Assembly: GCA_003220495.1 (NCBI GenBank)
Contig: QHSP01000037.1
Coordinates: 1-64,000 of the forward strand
Reading direction: 5' to 3'
DNA length: 64,000 nucleotides
Origin: Candidatus Rokuibacteriota bacterium
Lineage (GTDB): Bacteria; Methylomirabilota; Methylomirabilia; Rokubacteriales; CSP1-6
The notes beneath the pieces were generated by a model. That model was not told the DNA's origin. It worked only from the letters and a program-made list of their open reading frames with translations, and did not search any database. The position numbers were made by a program, and so were the translations under genes. Below, one piece after another: positions 18,011-27,026 of the stretch (the stretch's first letter is position 1; the number at the start of each line of letters is the position of its first letter).

Positions 18011-18456
18011 GACCCCCGTGTCGAGGGTGCGGGCACGCCGACGGCCCACAGATAGCCGTCGGGATCCTCCACCATGACCTCGCGCCAGCCATGGCCCTTG
18101 GTCGCGGCCGGCTGAACCACGTTCGCGCCGCGCTCACGCGCCCGTCGCTCGACCCCGTCGGGATCGATCCCGAATACGCGGAGCTCGGCCCCGAGCCCGC
18201 GGCGCTCTCCGCGGGTAAGCGGGGCGTACCAGGGATGCTTGTCGTACGTGTGGTCGGCGTGGAGCATCATCTCGACGCCGCCCACGTTGATGGCCGCGAA
18301 ATCGGGGTCGGCGTAGTGGACCGTCGCGTTCAGGACCGGCGTGAGAAATCCGACGGCGCGCTGCACGTCGCGGACGACCAGGTTCACCGTGAAGGGCGGC
18401 AGCTCCCGCCCATGGCGGTCCGCCGGCTTCCAGGGATCGCCGGTGCGCTGCTTCAA
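18007..18456 (-). CDS. VOC (glyoxalase/bleomycin-resistance fold) protein
   Basis: 149 aa; the start overlaps the cyclase stop (ATGA). Beta-alpha-beta-beta-beta modules of the vicinal oxygen chelate fold: PFTVNLVVRDVQRAVGFLTP, an INVGGVEMMLHAD strand, and VMVEDPDGYLWAVGVP at the end. Metal ligands are only partly evident. Possibly a dioxygenase, lyase or binding protein; the substrate is unknown. Confidence 0.82.
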   Translation of the reverse strand: MKQRTGDPWKPADRHGRELPPFTVNLVVRDVQRAVGFLTPVLNATVHYADPDFAAINVGGVEMMLHADHTYDKHPWYAPLTRGERRGLGAELRVFGIDPDGVERRARERGANVVQPAATKGHGWREVMVEDPDGYLWAVGVPAPSTRGS

Positions 18457-20456
18457 CGCGCCGGTCCGCCCGGCCGCGCGAACACCGACCGAGCGGGTGA
18501 TTGCTGGCGAGGCTGCCGGACGGTCATCGCCAGCTCGTACGTCAGGACTTCGACAGGACTGGGGTTGAAGACCGCGACCCAGACGCCGAAGTTGTCGCGT
18601 CCAAGGTACGGGATCGTCGCCCCCGCAGTCGGGATCAGCTTGGGATCCGAGCGCCCGCTGAGGCTGTCGCGGACACTCAGATACCAGGCCCGGTCCGAGG
18701 GCGCCTTGTCCGACGTCAGCCTGAGGTCGACGTCGCGTGGAGTCTTTAGCTTGCCGCTCTTGACGTAGAAGAATCGGACGGTCATCGGCTCCAGGCTCAC
18801 GGCGAAGCGCCGCTCCGCCCCGCGATCCTGGGGGTCGGTCAGCTGAGCCGCCTCTTCCCGACCGTCGCCGACGGCTCTGGTCGGCCGCGAGACCAGGGTG
18901 GTGGAATCATCCTGCTCGACGATGCCCGCGTCGGCCCACATTCCGGGCGTCGGAACAGCGACCTGGATGACGTCGCGTACGAACGACGCGTAGGTCTCGC
19001 GCAACCGGCCGTCGTCCACGAGTAGCTCATAGAGCCTGCGGTCGAGCGCCCCGGAGTCGACTCCGACGTCGGCGACCGCGCGGTCGAAGACCGTGCGCAT
19101 GAATCCGGGCGACACGTTCTCGACGTGCTCGAGGAGGAGGAAGTAGCCCCCCGCCAGCTGTCCGTCGTCGTGGTCCGCGGCGGTCCGGATGTGCACGCTG
19201 AGCAGATAGGGGAACCGCCCGATCTCCGCCCGGAGCGCGTGGGCCCAGGCGAGGCCCGACGGCTTCCACTGACTCCAGGCCGCATACCCTGCGGCCCACC
19301 AGCGGACGACGGTGGCGCGCTGGTCGAGGGGCGGCGGCGCGAGCGCGGCGGCGATGGAGCTTCGCGGTGGCGGCGCGGCGGGGACGGGCGCTGGCGCAGG
19401 CTCAGGCTCTTTCGGACGCTCCCTGACAGGCTCGGGCGGCGGCGGTGGCGCCGGTTTCTCGGCCATCGCGATGGAAAGGCGTCCGCGCGTTGCGGCGTTC
19501 ACGAGAGTCCGCCCGAACTTGCGGGCGACCGCGGTGTCGAGCTGCGCCCAGCGCTCGTCGGTCAAGGTATCGCGCTCGAGCATCAAGGTCAGGAGATCCT
19601 CGAACGGGTGGAGGTCCTCCAGCACCCTATCCGCGGTGACGCGTCCCTCGCCACCGCCCTTGGAGAGCTCCACGCGAAGCTTGCTGGCCTCCGCCTGGCA
19701 CTCCAGGAGCGATGCGAACGCGGGGTCGTCCATGTGCGTGATGCCGAGCACGCGGGTCAGCGCGCCGATGGCGCGCTGCACCGCCGCCTTCACCGCGGCG
19801 ACGTCGGCCCGGCCGGTGGAGCTCGTCGCCCCCCCGCTCGCGAGCTGCTCGCCGAGACCAGTCGGGTGCCATATGACTTCGAAGAGCCGCTTGGGCTCCG
19901 GGAACCCTTTCAGCGGGTGGAGTCCGCGATCCACGTACTCCACGACGCCGCCGCCGTCGGATTTTCTCAGCTCGATGCGGCCGGCGACGTAGCGCGTCGA
20001 TTCTGCGACGAGAATCTGGTCCGGGCCCGCCGTCGCGCAGATGCGTGCGGCAAGATTCACGGTGCCGCCGATGTAGTCCCCGTCTTTCTGCCGAATCGGC
20101 TCACCGGTGTTGATGCCGATTCCGATCGCGATTCTGGGGCCGGCCTGGTTGCTGTTCTTCTCGGCGACGGACCGCTGGATCCCGATCGCGCACAAGATGG
20201 CGCCGCGAGTGGCCTTGAAAGCCACCATGAAGCTGTCGCCCTGGGTCTTGACGACGTCGCCGCCGTACGCCTCGATGTGGCTTCGGACGATGAAGTCCTG
20301 CTCGCGCACGAGCTGGTGGGCGACCTCGTCGCCAAGCTCCTCGGTGGTGTCCGTGAATCCCCGGATATCGCTGAAGAAAATGGTGATCGTGTCGGGCACC
20401 GACACGTCAGGCGTAGCCCGAGGACCGTTCCCTTCGCCCTGCGCGTTCTCGTTCAT
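18453..20456 (-). CDS. Class III adenylate/guanylate cyclase with unknown C-terminal region
   Basis: 667 aa. The N-terminal ~195 residues are a cyclase homology domain: first metal Asp in IFFSDIRGFTDTT, second in KTQGDSFMVAF, the Asn/Arg pair in GGTVNLAARI, and LHPLKGFPEPKRLFEV at the end. Next come a helical region (~210-330), a Pro-rich linker (~335-375) and ~290 residues with no family I recognise (RFPYLLSVHIRTAADHDDGQ, RAWYLSVRDSLSGRSDPKL). No membrane segment. Expected to make cAMP or cGMP in the cytoplasm. First gene of a coupled three-gene array. Confidence 0.85.
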   Translation of the reverse strand: MNENAQGEGNGPRATPDVSVPDTITIFFSDIRGFTDTTEELGDEVAHQLVREQDFIVRSHIEAYGGDVVKTQGDSFMVAFKATRGAILCAIGIQRSVAEKNSNQAGPRIAIGIGINTGEPIRQKDGDYIGGTVNLAARICATAGPDQILVAESTRYVAGRIELRKSDGGGVVEYVDRGLHPLKGFPEPKRLFEVIWHPTGLGEQLASGGATSSTGRADVAAVKAAVQRAIGALTRVLGITHMDDPAFASLLECQAEASKLRVELSKGGGEGRVTADRVLEDLHPFEDLLTLMLERDTLTDERWAQLDTAVARKFGRTLVNAATRGRLSIAMAEKPAPPPPPEPVRERPKEPEPAPAPVPAAPPPRSSIAAALAPPPLDQRATVVRWWAAGYAAWSQWKPSGLAWAHALRAEIGRFPYLLSVHIRTAADHDDGQLAGGYFLLLEHVENVSPGFMRTVFDRAVADVGVDSGALDRRLYELLVDDGRLRETYASFVRDVIQVAVPTPGMWADAGIVEQDDSTTLVSRPTRAVGDGREEAAQLTDPQDRGAERRFAVSLEPMTVRFFYVKSGKLKTPRDVDLRLTSDKAPSDRAWYLSVRDSLSGRSDPKLIPTAGATIPYLGRDNFGVWVAVFNPSPVEVLTYELAMTVRQPRQQSPARSVFARPGGPAR

Positions 20457-20540
20457 CCTGGCGGCGTTTCAGGTGGCACTAAAAATAGTAGCCGATGCGT
20501 GGACAAAACGACGCGCCTTTCAAAACGGCTTGTGGCGGCG

Positions 20541-21806
20541 CTATCTTCTGACGACGCGGCGGGCCTTGAGATCGAACCGGGGCAGGCTCCGAGCCGGCAC
20601 CGCCGCGACTTCCAGCCGGATTCCAAGGGTCGCCCGGAGCGCTTCTCGCACCGGCGGCACGCCGGAGGCGTCGTCCAGCTCGACCAGGACGCGGACCTCG
20701 TCGAGCTCGCCGTCCTTGAACACCTCGATCTGGAACTCTTCGATCGCGGAGAAGCGCCGGACGACTCCCTCGATCGCGGCCGGGAAGACGTTGACCCCGC
20801 GGACGATGAGCATGTCATCGAGGCGGCCGCGAATGCCGCCTTCCAGGCGTCTGAAGGTGCGCCCGCACGGGCACATTCCCTCGGCCAGGCGCACGTGATC
20901 GCCGGTCCGGTAGCGGATGACCGGCGACCCAACCCGACCCAGGTTCGTCAGGACCAGCTCGCCGTCCGTCGCCGGCTGGGACGTCACCGGGTCGATCACC
21001 TCCAGGATGAACTCCGACTCGTTCACGTGCAGGCCGGCCTGTTCAGCGCACTCGTAGCCGTAGGCGCCCATCTCGGTCATGCCCCCGTGGTCGAACGTCC
21101 GGGCCTTCCATCCGGCCTCGATCCGGGCTCGGACCGCCGGGATCCCGGCCCCGGGCTCGCCCGCATGAACGGTCGTTCGAACAGACAGCTTCGCCAGGTC
21201 GACCCCACGCTCGCGGGCGACCTCGACCAGGTGGAGCGCATAGGAGGGAGTGCAGACGAGCACCGTCGCGCCGAGGGCCTCCATCCACCCCAGTCGGGTC
21301 GGTGAGTCCTGGCCGCCCCCGGGGATCGCCAGCGCGCCGAGCGCGCGGGCCCCCTCGAACCCCGCCCAGAATCCGATGAACAGCCCGAACGAGAACGGAA
21401 AGAAGATCCGGTCGGCCGGGCCCACGCCAGCGCCCCGGAACACGAAGCCCCAGCAGCGCGCCCACCACTCCCACGACTCATGCGTGTCGAGCCACCGCAG
21501 CGGCGCGCCGCTCGTCCCCGACGTCTGGTGCACGCGCACGTAGCGCTCGAGCGGGTACGTCAGATTGGTGCCGAACGGCGGATGCGCAGCTTGATCGGCG
21601 ACGAGCTCCGATTTGTTCGTGAGCGGAAGCCGGCGGAAGTCGAGCCAGTCGCGGAGATCGTCGGCCGACCCGACGCCGGCCCCCCGCCATTTGCTCGCGA
21701 CGAACTGATTGGTCGTGAGGAGCTCTCGAGCCATCCGGCGAAAGCGGCGCCATTGATGCTCGCGCAGCCGGTCGGGCCCGAGCGTCTCGAGCATGGGGTC
21801 GAACAC
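20541..21806 (-). CDS. Phenylacetate-CoA ligase family protein
   Basis: 421 aa if started at GTG 21806 (opening FDPMLETLG, the usual family beginning); an ATG four codons later is the alternative. Adenylate-forming enzyme of the PaaK group: P-loop-like VRVHQTSGTSGAPLRW, a GMTEMGAYGYEC motif, YRTGDHVRL, a zinc-like CPCGRTF and GRLDDMLIVRGVNVFP. It activates an aryl or arylacetic acid as a CoA thioester. It is the last gene of the hcr-box array, 20 bases after the benzoate-CoA ligase, so it may supply a second aromatic acid such as 4-hydroxybenzoate. Confidence 0.88.
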   Translation of the reverse strand: MFDPMLETLGPDRLREHQWRRFRRMARELLTTNQFVASKWRGAGVGSADDLRDWLDFRRLPLTNKSELVADQAAHPPFGTNLTYPLERYVRVHQTSGTSGAPLRWLDTHESWEWWARCWGFVFRGAGVGPADRIFFPFSFGLFIGFWAGFEGARALGALAIPGGGQDSPTRLGWMEALGATVLVCTPSYALHLVEVARERGVDLAKLSVRTTVHAGEPGAGIPAVRARIEAGWKARTFDHGGMTEMGAYGYECAEQAGLHVNESEFILEVIDPVTSQPATDGELVLTNLGRVGSPVIRYRTGDHVRLAEGMCPCGRTFRRLEGGIRGRLDDMLIVRGVNVFPAAIEGVVRRFSAIEEFQIEVFKDGELDEVRVLVELDDASGVPPVREALRATLGIRLEVAAVPARSLPRFDLKARRVVRR

Positions 21807-21826
21807 CGTCGAGGGGCTCGGGCCTC

Positions 21827-23377
21827 TCAGGCCCGCAGCTTGAATCGCTGGATCTTGCCGGTGGCCGTTTTCGGGAGATCGGGGACGAATTCGATCCAGC
21901 GTGGGTACTTGTAGGGCGCGATCTTGTCCTTCACGAAGAGCTTGAGCTCGTCGGCGAGCTTGTCGCCGGCGGTCGCGGGGTCCTTCAGCACGACGTACGC
22001 GTGCGGCTTGACGAGCCGATCGGTGTCCTCCCGACCGACCACCGCCGCTTCGAGCACCGCGGCATGCCGCACCAGGGTCCCCTCGACCTCGACCGGCGAG
22101 ACCCAGATGCCGCCGACTTTCAGCATGTCGTCGGAGCGACCGCAGTACCAGTAGTAGCCATCCTCGTCCTGGTAGTACTTGTCGCCGGTCTGGATCCACT
22201 GACCGAAGAGCGTCTCCTTGGTCTTCTCGTGCTTGTTCCAGTAGTACGCCATCGTCGAGTCGCCCTTGACGCGGATGTTGCCGATCTCGCCGCGCGGCAC
22301 GGGACGGCCGTCGTCGTCCACGATGGCGAGCTCGTAGCCCGGCACCGCCACGCCGGTCGAGCCCGGGCGCGTGTGGCCGGGACGATTCGAGATGAAGATG
22401 TAGCCGATCTCCGTCGTGCCGATGCCGTCGACGATCTCGACCCCGAAGCGCTCCCGCCAGCGGTTGTAGAGCTCTTCCGGGAGCGCCTCGCCGGCCGACA
22501 CGCACAGGCGAAGCGAGGAGGCGTCGAATCGCTTCTCGGCGTCCTTCACCGCGAGCATCGAGGCGAAGAGCGTCGGGATCCCGAAGAAGAGCGTCGGGCG
22601 GTAGCGCGTGATCGCCTCGAACACTCCCTCGGGCGTCGGGCGCTGCGGGTAGAGCATCGCCTGCGCTCCGACGCTCATCGGAAGGAAGCCGGTGGCGCCG
22701 AGCCCGTAGGCGAAGAAGAGCTTGGCCGCCGAGAAGACACGATCGGTCGGGCGGATCCCGAGCACTTGCTTGCCGTAGGTCTCGCAGCACATCACCATGT
22801 CGTGCTGCAGGTGCACCGCGCCCTTGGGAAAGCCCGTCGAGCCCGACGAGTATTGCCAGTACGCCGGGTCGTCGCGCGAGGTCTCCGTCGCCGCGAGCGT
22901 CGACGACGCCTTCGCGATCCGATCCTCGTACGCCACGAATGCGCCGGGAGCGCCGCCGGCGACGAGCACGTGCTTCAGATACTTCGCCTCCGCGAGCGCG
23001 GGGCCGGCCTCGGCGAGCAGCGCCGCCGAGACGACGGCCACCTTGGCTCGGCTGTCGTTCAGGAAGTACAGGTAGTCGGCGGTCCGCATCAGCGTGTTCG
23101 TGGGGATCGGGACCGCGCCGATCTTGATGGCGCCCCAGAAGGTGCCGATGAACTCCGGCGTGTCCAGGCAGAGCATGAGCACGCGGTTCTCGGGCTCGAC
23201 GCCGAAGTCGAGCAGGGCGTTTCCGGTTCGGTTGACCAGCTCGAGGACGTCCGCGTAGCTGAGCGTGTTGCCCTCGTAGCTGAAGGCCGGCACGGCCCCG
23301 CGCCCCTCGGTGACGTTACGATCGACGAACCACGTCGCGGCGTTGAACTGCGCGGGGAGCAGCTCCGACGCGTTCAT
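21827..23377 (-). CDS. Benzoate-CoA ligase family protein
   Basis: 516 aa, typical BclA/BadA length. ATP-binding YSSGSTGFPKGAVHLQHD, A8-type TGDKYYQDEDGYYWYCGRSD, and the terminal Lys motif PKTATGKIQRFKLR. The N-terminal FNAATWFVDRN is characteristic of benzoate- and 4-hydroxybenzoate-CoA ligases. It forms aroyl-CoA from the acid, ATP and CoA, the entry step for BoxB/BoxC and for the hydroxybenzoyl-CoA reductase encoded upstream. The start lies three bases after the boxB stop. Confidence 0.9.
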   Translation of the reverse strand: MNASELLPAQFNAATWFVDRNVTEGRGAVPAFSYEGNTLSYADVLELVNRTGNALLDFGVEPENRVLMLCLDTPEFIGTFWGAIKIGAVPIPTNTLMRTADYLYFLNDSRAKVAVVSAALLAEAGPALAEAKYLKHVLVAGGAPGAFVAYEDRIAKASSTLAATETSRDDPAYWQYSSGSTGFPKGAVHLQHDMVMCCETYGKQVLGIRPTDRVFSAAKLFFAYGLGATGFLPMSVGAQAMLYPQRPTPEGVFEAITRYRPTLFFGIPTLFASMLAVKDAEKRFDASSLRLCVSAGEALPEELYNRWRERFGVEIVDGIGTTEIGYIFISNRPGHTRPGSTGVAVPGYELAIVDDDGRPVPRGEIGNIRVKGDSTMAYYWNKHEKTKETLFGQWIQTGDKYYQDEDGYYWYCGRSDDMLKVGGIWVSPVEVEGTLVRHAAVLEAAVVGREDTDRLVKPHAYVVLKDPATAGDKLADELKLFVKDKIAPYKYPRWIEFVPDLPKTATGKIQRFKLRA

Positions 23378-23380
23378 GCG

Positions 23381-24799
23381 CTAGGCCAGGCGCACGTACT
23401 CGAACTCGACGGGTCGGCCGTTGACGCCGCGAGCCGGCGGCGCGATCCAGTTGGCGAAGCGGGCGATCTCGGTCACCGGCTGCATCAGGCTCTCGACGTA
23501 CGCTTGATCCGCCTCGGTCGGAAGCCACTCGTGCTTGCGCGCGTCCCACTCGGCCTCGCTGAGCACGCGACCATCGGGCGCCACCTTGACCTCGGCGAAG
23601 AGCCCGATCGCGCGGTGGAAGCCCCGGTGGGGCAACCGCAGCTCCTGATCGATCTCGTGCTTCTTGATGACCTGGTTCCAGCGGTCGAGCCCGCGCTGGC
23701 AGTCGGCGATGTAGTCGTCGCGTAACCGCTCGTTGAGCGAGGGCAGGGCCGGCGCCTCACGGGTCGTGATCCGGTCGCCGGTCAGCTCGCTCACCGCGTA
23801 GGTCGTGTCCTTCAGCCGATGGTCGTCGCGCTTCTTAACTTCCTCGAAGCGCCCCTTGAGCCCCATCGTGTAGAAGTTCGCGGCGTTGGTCGAGATCTCG
23901 GAGCCGAACAAATCGAGCGACACCGAGTAGTGGAAGTTGATGTACCGCTGCAGGGTCGCGAGGTCGATGCCGCCGAGCCGGCGGACGTCGTCGGTCTTGG
24001 CCTCGCGCATCAGCTCGCAGGTGCGCTGCACCACGCGTCCGATCCCCGTCTCGCCGACGAAGAGATGATGCGCCTCTTCGGTCAGCATGAAGCGGCACGT
24101 CCGCGACAGCGGATCGAAACCGCTCTCGGCGAGGCTCGCGAGCTGGTACTTGCCGTCGCGGTCGGTGAAATACGTGAACATCAGGTACGAGAGCCAGTCC
24201 GGCGTCTTCTCGTTGAACGCGCCGAGGATGCGAGGCTTGTCCCGATCGCCCGACCGCCGCTGCAAGAGCGCCTCGGACTCCTCGCGGCCGTCGCGACCGA
24301 AGTAGGCGTCGAGCAGGTAGACCATCGCCCAGAGGTGACGCCCCTCCTCCACGTTGATCTGGAACAGGTTGCGCAGGTCGTAGAGCGACGGGCAGGTGCG
24401 GCCGAGATGACGCTGCTGCTCGACCGACGCGGGCTCCGTATCGCCCTGGGTGACGATGAGTCGGCGGAGCACGCCGCGATACTCGCCCGGGACGTCCTGC
24501 CATGCTGGCGCGCCCATGTGGTCGCCGAAGCCGATCGTGCGGCCGGCCTCGGGCTCGGCGAGGAACAGGCCCCAGCGGTACTCGGGCATCTTGACGTAGT
24601 CGAACTGCGCCCAGCCCTGCGCATCGACGCTCACGGCGGTCCGGAGGTAGACGTCCTTCGCCTGGAAGCCGTCCGGGCCCATCTGCATCCACCAGTCGAG
24701 GAACTTCGGATGCCATTCCTCGAGCGCGCGCTGAAGCCGGCGGTTGTCGGCGAGGCTGACGTTGTTCGGGATGCGCTCGCTGTAGTCGATACCGGCCAT
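23381..24799 (-). CDS. boxB: Benzoyl-CoA 2,3-epoxidase oxygenase component BoxB
   Basis: 472 aa from the ATG at 24799, sharing one base with the boxC stop (TGATG). Di-iron oxygenase of the BoxB family: iron-ligand helices NVEEGRHLWAMVYLLD and TEEAHHLFVGETG, with family blocks NEKTPDWLSYLMFTYFTDRD and NFHYSVSLDLFGSE. It inserts oxygen to give 2,3-epoxybenzoyl-CoA in the cytoplasm. It normally needs the FAD/Fe-S reductase BoxA, which is not encoded in this window. Followed by the benzoate-CoA ligase. Confidence 0.93.
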   Translation of the reverse strand: MAGIDYSERIPNNVSLADNRRLQRALEEWHPKFLDWWMQMGPDGFQAKDVYLRTAVSVDAQGWAQFDYVKMPEYRWGLFLAEPEAGRTIGFGDHMGAPAWQDVPGEYRGVLRRLIVTQGDTEPASVEQQRHLGRTCPSLYDLRNLFQINVEEGRHLWAMVYLLDAYFGRDGREESEALLQRRSGDRDKPRILGAFNEKTPDWLSYLMFTYFTDRDGKYQLASLAESGFDPLSRTCRFMLTEEAHHLFVGETGIGRVVQRTCELMREAKTDDVRRLGGIDLATLQRYINFHYSVSLDLFGSEISTNAANFYTMGLKGRFEEVKKRDDHRLKDTTYAVSELTGDRITTREAPALPSLNERLRDDYIADCQRGLDRWNQVIKKHEIDQELRLPHRGFHRAIGLFAEVKVAPDGRVLSEAEWDARKHEWLPTEADQAYVESLMQPVTEIARFANWIAPPARGVNGRPVEFEYVRLA

Positions 24800-26472
24800 C
24801 ACACTCTCCTGCGATCGAACTCGCTGCGCCGGCCCGTGCCATACACCTCGAGCGCGCCCTTGGGCCCGACGGCGTTGCCGCGCTGGAAGATCCAGTTCTG
24901 CCACGCCGAGAGCCGGCCGAAGATCTTGCTTTCCAGCGTCTCGGGCCCGCCGAACCGGATCGACGCCTCCATCCCGGTGAGCGCGTCGGGAGAGAACGCT
25001 GCGCGCTCCTCGATCGCGATGCGGACCTCGTCGTCCCAGTCGATATCGTCGGGTGTGAACGTGACGAGCCCCGCCTCGGCCGCGGCGGCGGCCTCGAGGT
25101 CCTCGCCGATCCGCGCGCGGAGCTTGTCGGTTCGCCCGGGCTCGGCGAGGAAGCGGCTTGCCAGGCGTGTGAGCCCGTTGACCATCGGATAGGCGCCGAA
25201 GTTCATCTCGGTGAGCCTGAGCGTCGCCGGCGGCTGCTTGCCGTCAGCTCGAGCCCCGTCCAGCATGTAGGAGCGGTCCGCCGCGAGCACGAGCTCCAGC
25301 AGGGTGCCGGCGAAGCACGAGCCTGGCTCGACGAGCGCGAAGACCGACCGCGACGAGACCTCGACGCGCTTGAACGTGCGCTTGAGGTAGAGCCTGATCT
25401 CGCGCACGAGCCAGTCCTCCCGATGCGCCGCGAGTGCCTGGTCGTACGCCTCGACCAGCTCGGCGCGGCCGGACGTCCTGACCACCCAGAGACCAATTTC
25501 GTCTTCGTTCGTGCGCAGGTGCAGGATCAGATCGTCGAGCTCGCGGGCCAGCGCCAGCGGCCAGAAGGCGCAGCCGGCCTCGCGGATGGAGGCGGCGTCC
25601 GCCGGCGGCGGCGCGCTCGGCCCGGTGATGGTGATCTCGGCGAGACCCCGCGCCCGGTCGATATCGCACGCGACGTGGTCGTAGCGAACCCGATCGCCGT
25701 CGATGGAGCGCTCGAGCGGGGCGAGCGTGATGCCGCGGGCTCCGGCCGGCCGGTCGGTGCGCGCCGCGAACCCCGCCGCTCGACGCGTCACGACCTCGTC
25801 CAGCTTCGAGCGCGGCGCGATCTCGTCGACGAGCCCCCATTCGACGGCGCGCGCGCCCTTGATGCCTTCCTCCACCGTGCAAAAGACGTCGGCGCGATCC
25901 CGACGGACCCGGCGCTTGTCCACGAGCCGCGTGAGCCCGCCGGTGCCCGGGAGCACGGCGAGCAACGGGACCTCCGGGAGCGACACGGCCGTGTTGCCGT
26001 CGTCGGCCATCACGATCCAGTCCGTCGCCAGCGCCAGCTCGTAGCCCCCGCCGGCGCAGGGCCCGTTGACGGCGCAGAGGTAGAACTGGTGCGATTCGCC
26101 CGTCGCCTCCTCGAGCGCGTTGCGGGTCTCGTTGGTGAACTTGCAGAAGTTCACCTTCCAGCCGTGGGCCGACTGCGAGAGCATGCGAATGTTGGCTCCG
26201 GCGCAGAACACGCGCTCCTTGCCGGACGTGACGATCACCGCGCCCACCTCGGGATGCTCGAAGCGCAGGCGCTGGATCGCGTCGTAGAGCTCGACGTCCA
26301 CCCCGAGATCGTAGGAGTTGAGCTTCAGCTCGTAGCCCGGCCTGAGCCCGCCGTCTTCCTTGACGTCCATCGCCAAGGTGGCGACGGGGCCGCCGAACGT
26401 GAGCTTCCAGTGCCGGTACTTCGAAGGCTCCGTCCTGAAGTCGACCCGCACGCGCTCGCCGGCGTCGGCCAT
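24799..26472 (-). CDS. boxC: Benzoyl-CoA-dihydrodiol lyase (2,3-epoxybenzoyl-CoA dihydrolase) BoxC
   Basis: 557 aa from the ATG at 26472, six bases after the regulator's stop. A long member of the enoyl-CoA hydratase superfamily with two crotonase-like halves. The first has the oxyanion-hole segments ERVFCAGANIRMLSQSAHG and AVNGPCAGGGYELALATD, plus PLLAVLPGTGGLTRLVDKRR. The C-terminal half (LVEPGSCFAGTLLELVLAAD, YPMVNGLTRLASRF) is typical of BoxC. It opens the epoxide ring to 3,4-dehydroadipyl-CoA semialdehyde and formate. Confidence 0.92.
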   Translation of the reverse strand: MADAGERVRVDFRTEPSKYRHWKLTFGGPVATLAMDVKEDGGLRPGYELKLNSYDLGVDVELYDAIQRLRFEHPEVGAVIVTSGKERVFCAGANIRMLSQSAHGWKVNFCKFTNETRNALEEATGESHQFYLCAVNGPCAGGGYELALATDWIVMADDGNTAVSLPEVPLLAVLPGTGGLTRLVDKRRVRRDRADVFCTVEEGIKGARAVEWGLVDEIAPRSKLDEVVTRRAAGFAARTDRPAGARGITLAPLERSIDGDRVRYDHVACDIDRARGLAEITITGPSAPPPADAASIREAGCAFWPLALARELDDLILHLRTNEDEIGLWVVRTSGRAELVEAYDQALAAHREDWLVREIRLYLKRTFKRVEVSSRSVFALVEPGSCFAGTLLELVLAADRSYMLDGARADGKQPPATLRLTEMNFGAYPMVNGLTRLASRFLAEPGRTDKLRARIGEDLEAAAAAEAGLVTFTPDDIDWDDEVRIAIEERAAFSPDALTGMEASIRFGGPETLESKIFGRLSAWQNWIFQRGNAVGPKGALEVYGTGRRSEFDRRRV

Positions 26473-26477
26473 CGCGC

Positions 26478-27026
26478 CTAACCCAGAATCACCCAGAGCG
26501 CCTGGGCCTGTTTGCCGCCGAGATTCTCCCAGCCGTGGGCGACGCCGCCGTCGAGGAGCGCGCTGTCGCCCGCCTCGAGCAGGTGGCGGTCGCCGTCGTA
26601 GTGGAGCGCAACCTTGCCCTCCAGCACATAGAAGAGCTTCAGCTGTCCCGGCTTGATGATGACCTTCTCGGTCGTGAACCCGCGGGACTTTGGACCGAGG
26701 GTCGAGACCACCGCGCGGATCTTGCCCTGGAAGAGGCCGGCGCCGAGGACCGCCCACCGCTCCGAGGAGCCGTCGAACGACACGACCGGGTAGTCGCGCT
26801 TGTGGGACACGACGATGCTGCCGGCCGGCTTGCCGTCGAAGAGCGCCGCGATCGGCACGCCGAAGGCCGAGGCGATCTTGCCCAGCGTGTGGAGCGAGGG
26901 CGAGAGCCGGCCCGACTCGATCTGCGACACCATGCTGGGCGTCAGCCCGGCCTTCTCCGCGAGCTGGCGCTGCTGGAGCTCCCGCTCGCCGCGTAGCCGC
27001 TTGATACGCTCGCCGAGCGCGGTCAC
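26478..27026 (-). CDS. XRE-type HTH regulator with cupin domain
   Basis: 182 aa. N-terminal helix-turn-helix (LAEKAGLTPSMVSQIESGRL) and a C-terminal small beta-barrel cupin (FYVLEGKVALHYDGDRHLLE, ALLDGGVAHGWENLGG). The start overlaps the hcrB stop (ATGA) and boxC begins six bases later, so it sits in the middle of the aromatic operon and is the obvious candidate regulator. It differs from the classic BoxR, which carries a shikimate-kinase-like domain. The effector is likely an aroyl-CoA or aromatic acid (inference). Confidence 0.88.
   Translation of the reverse strand: MTALGERIKRLRGERELQQRQLAEKAGLTPSMVSQIESGRLSPSLHTLGKIASAFGVPIAALFDGKPAGSIVVSHKRDYPVVSFDGSSERWAVLGAGLFQGKIRAVVSTLGPKSRGFTTEKVIIKPGQLKLFYVLEGKVALHYDGDRHLLEAGDSALLDGGVAHGWENLGGKQAQALWVILG

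Noticed and set aside
22001-23725. 574-residue plus-strand ORF over the benzoate-CoA ligase
   Set aside because: Antisense shadow of bclA-like and boxB genes.
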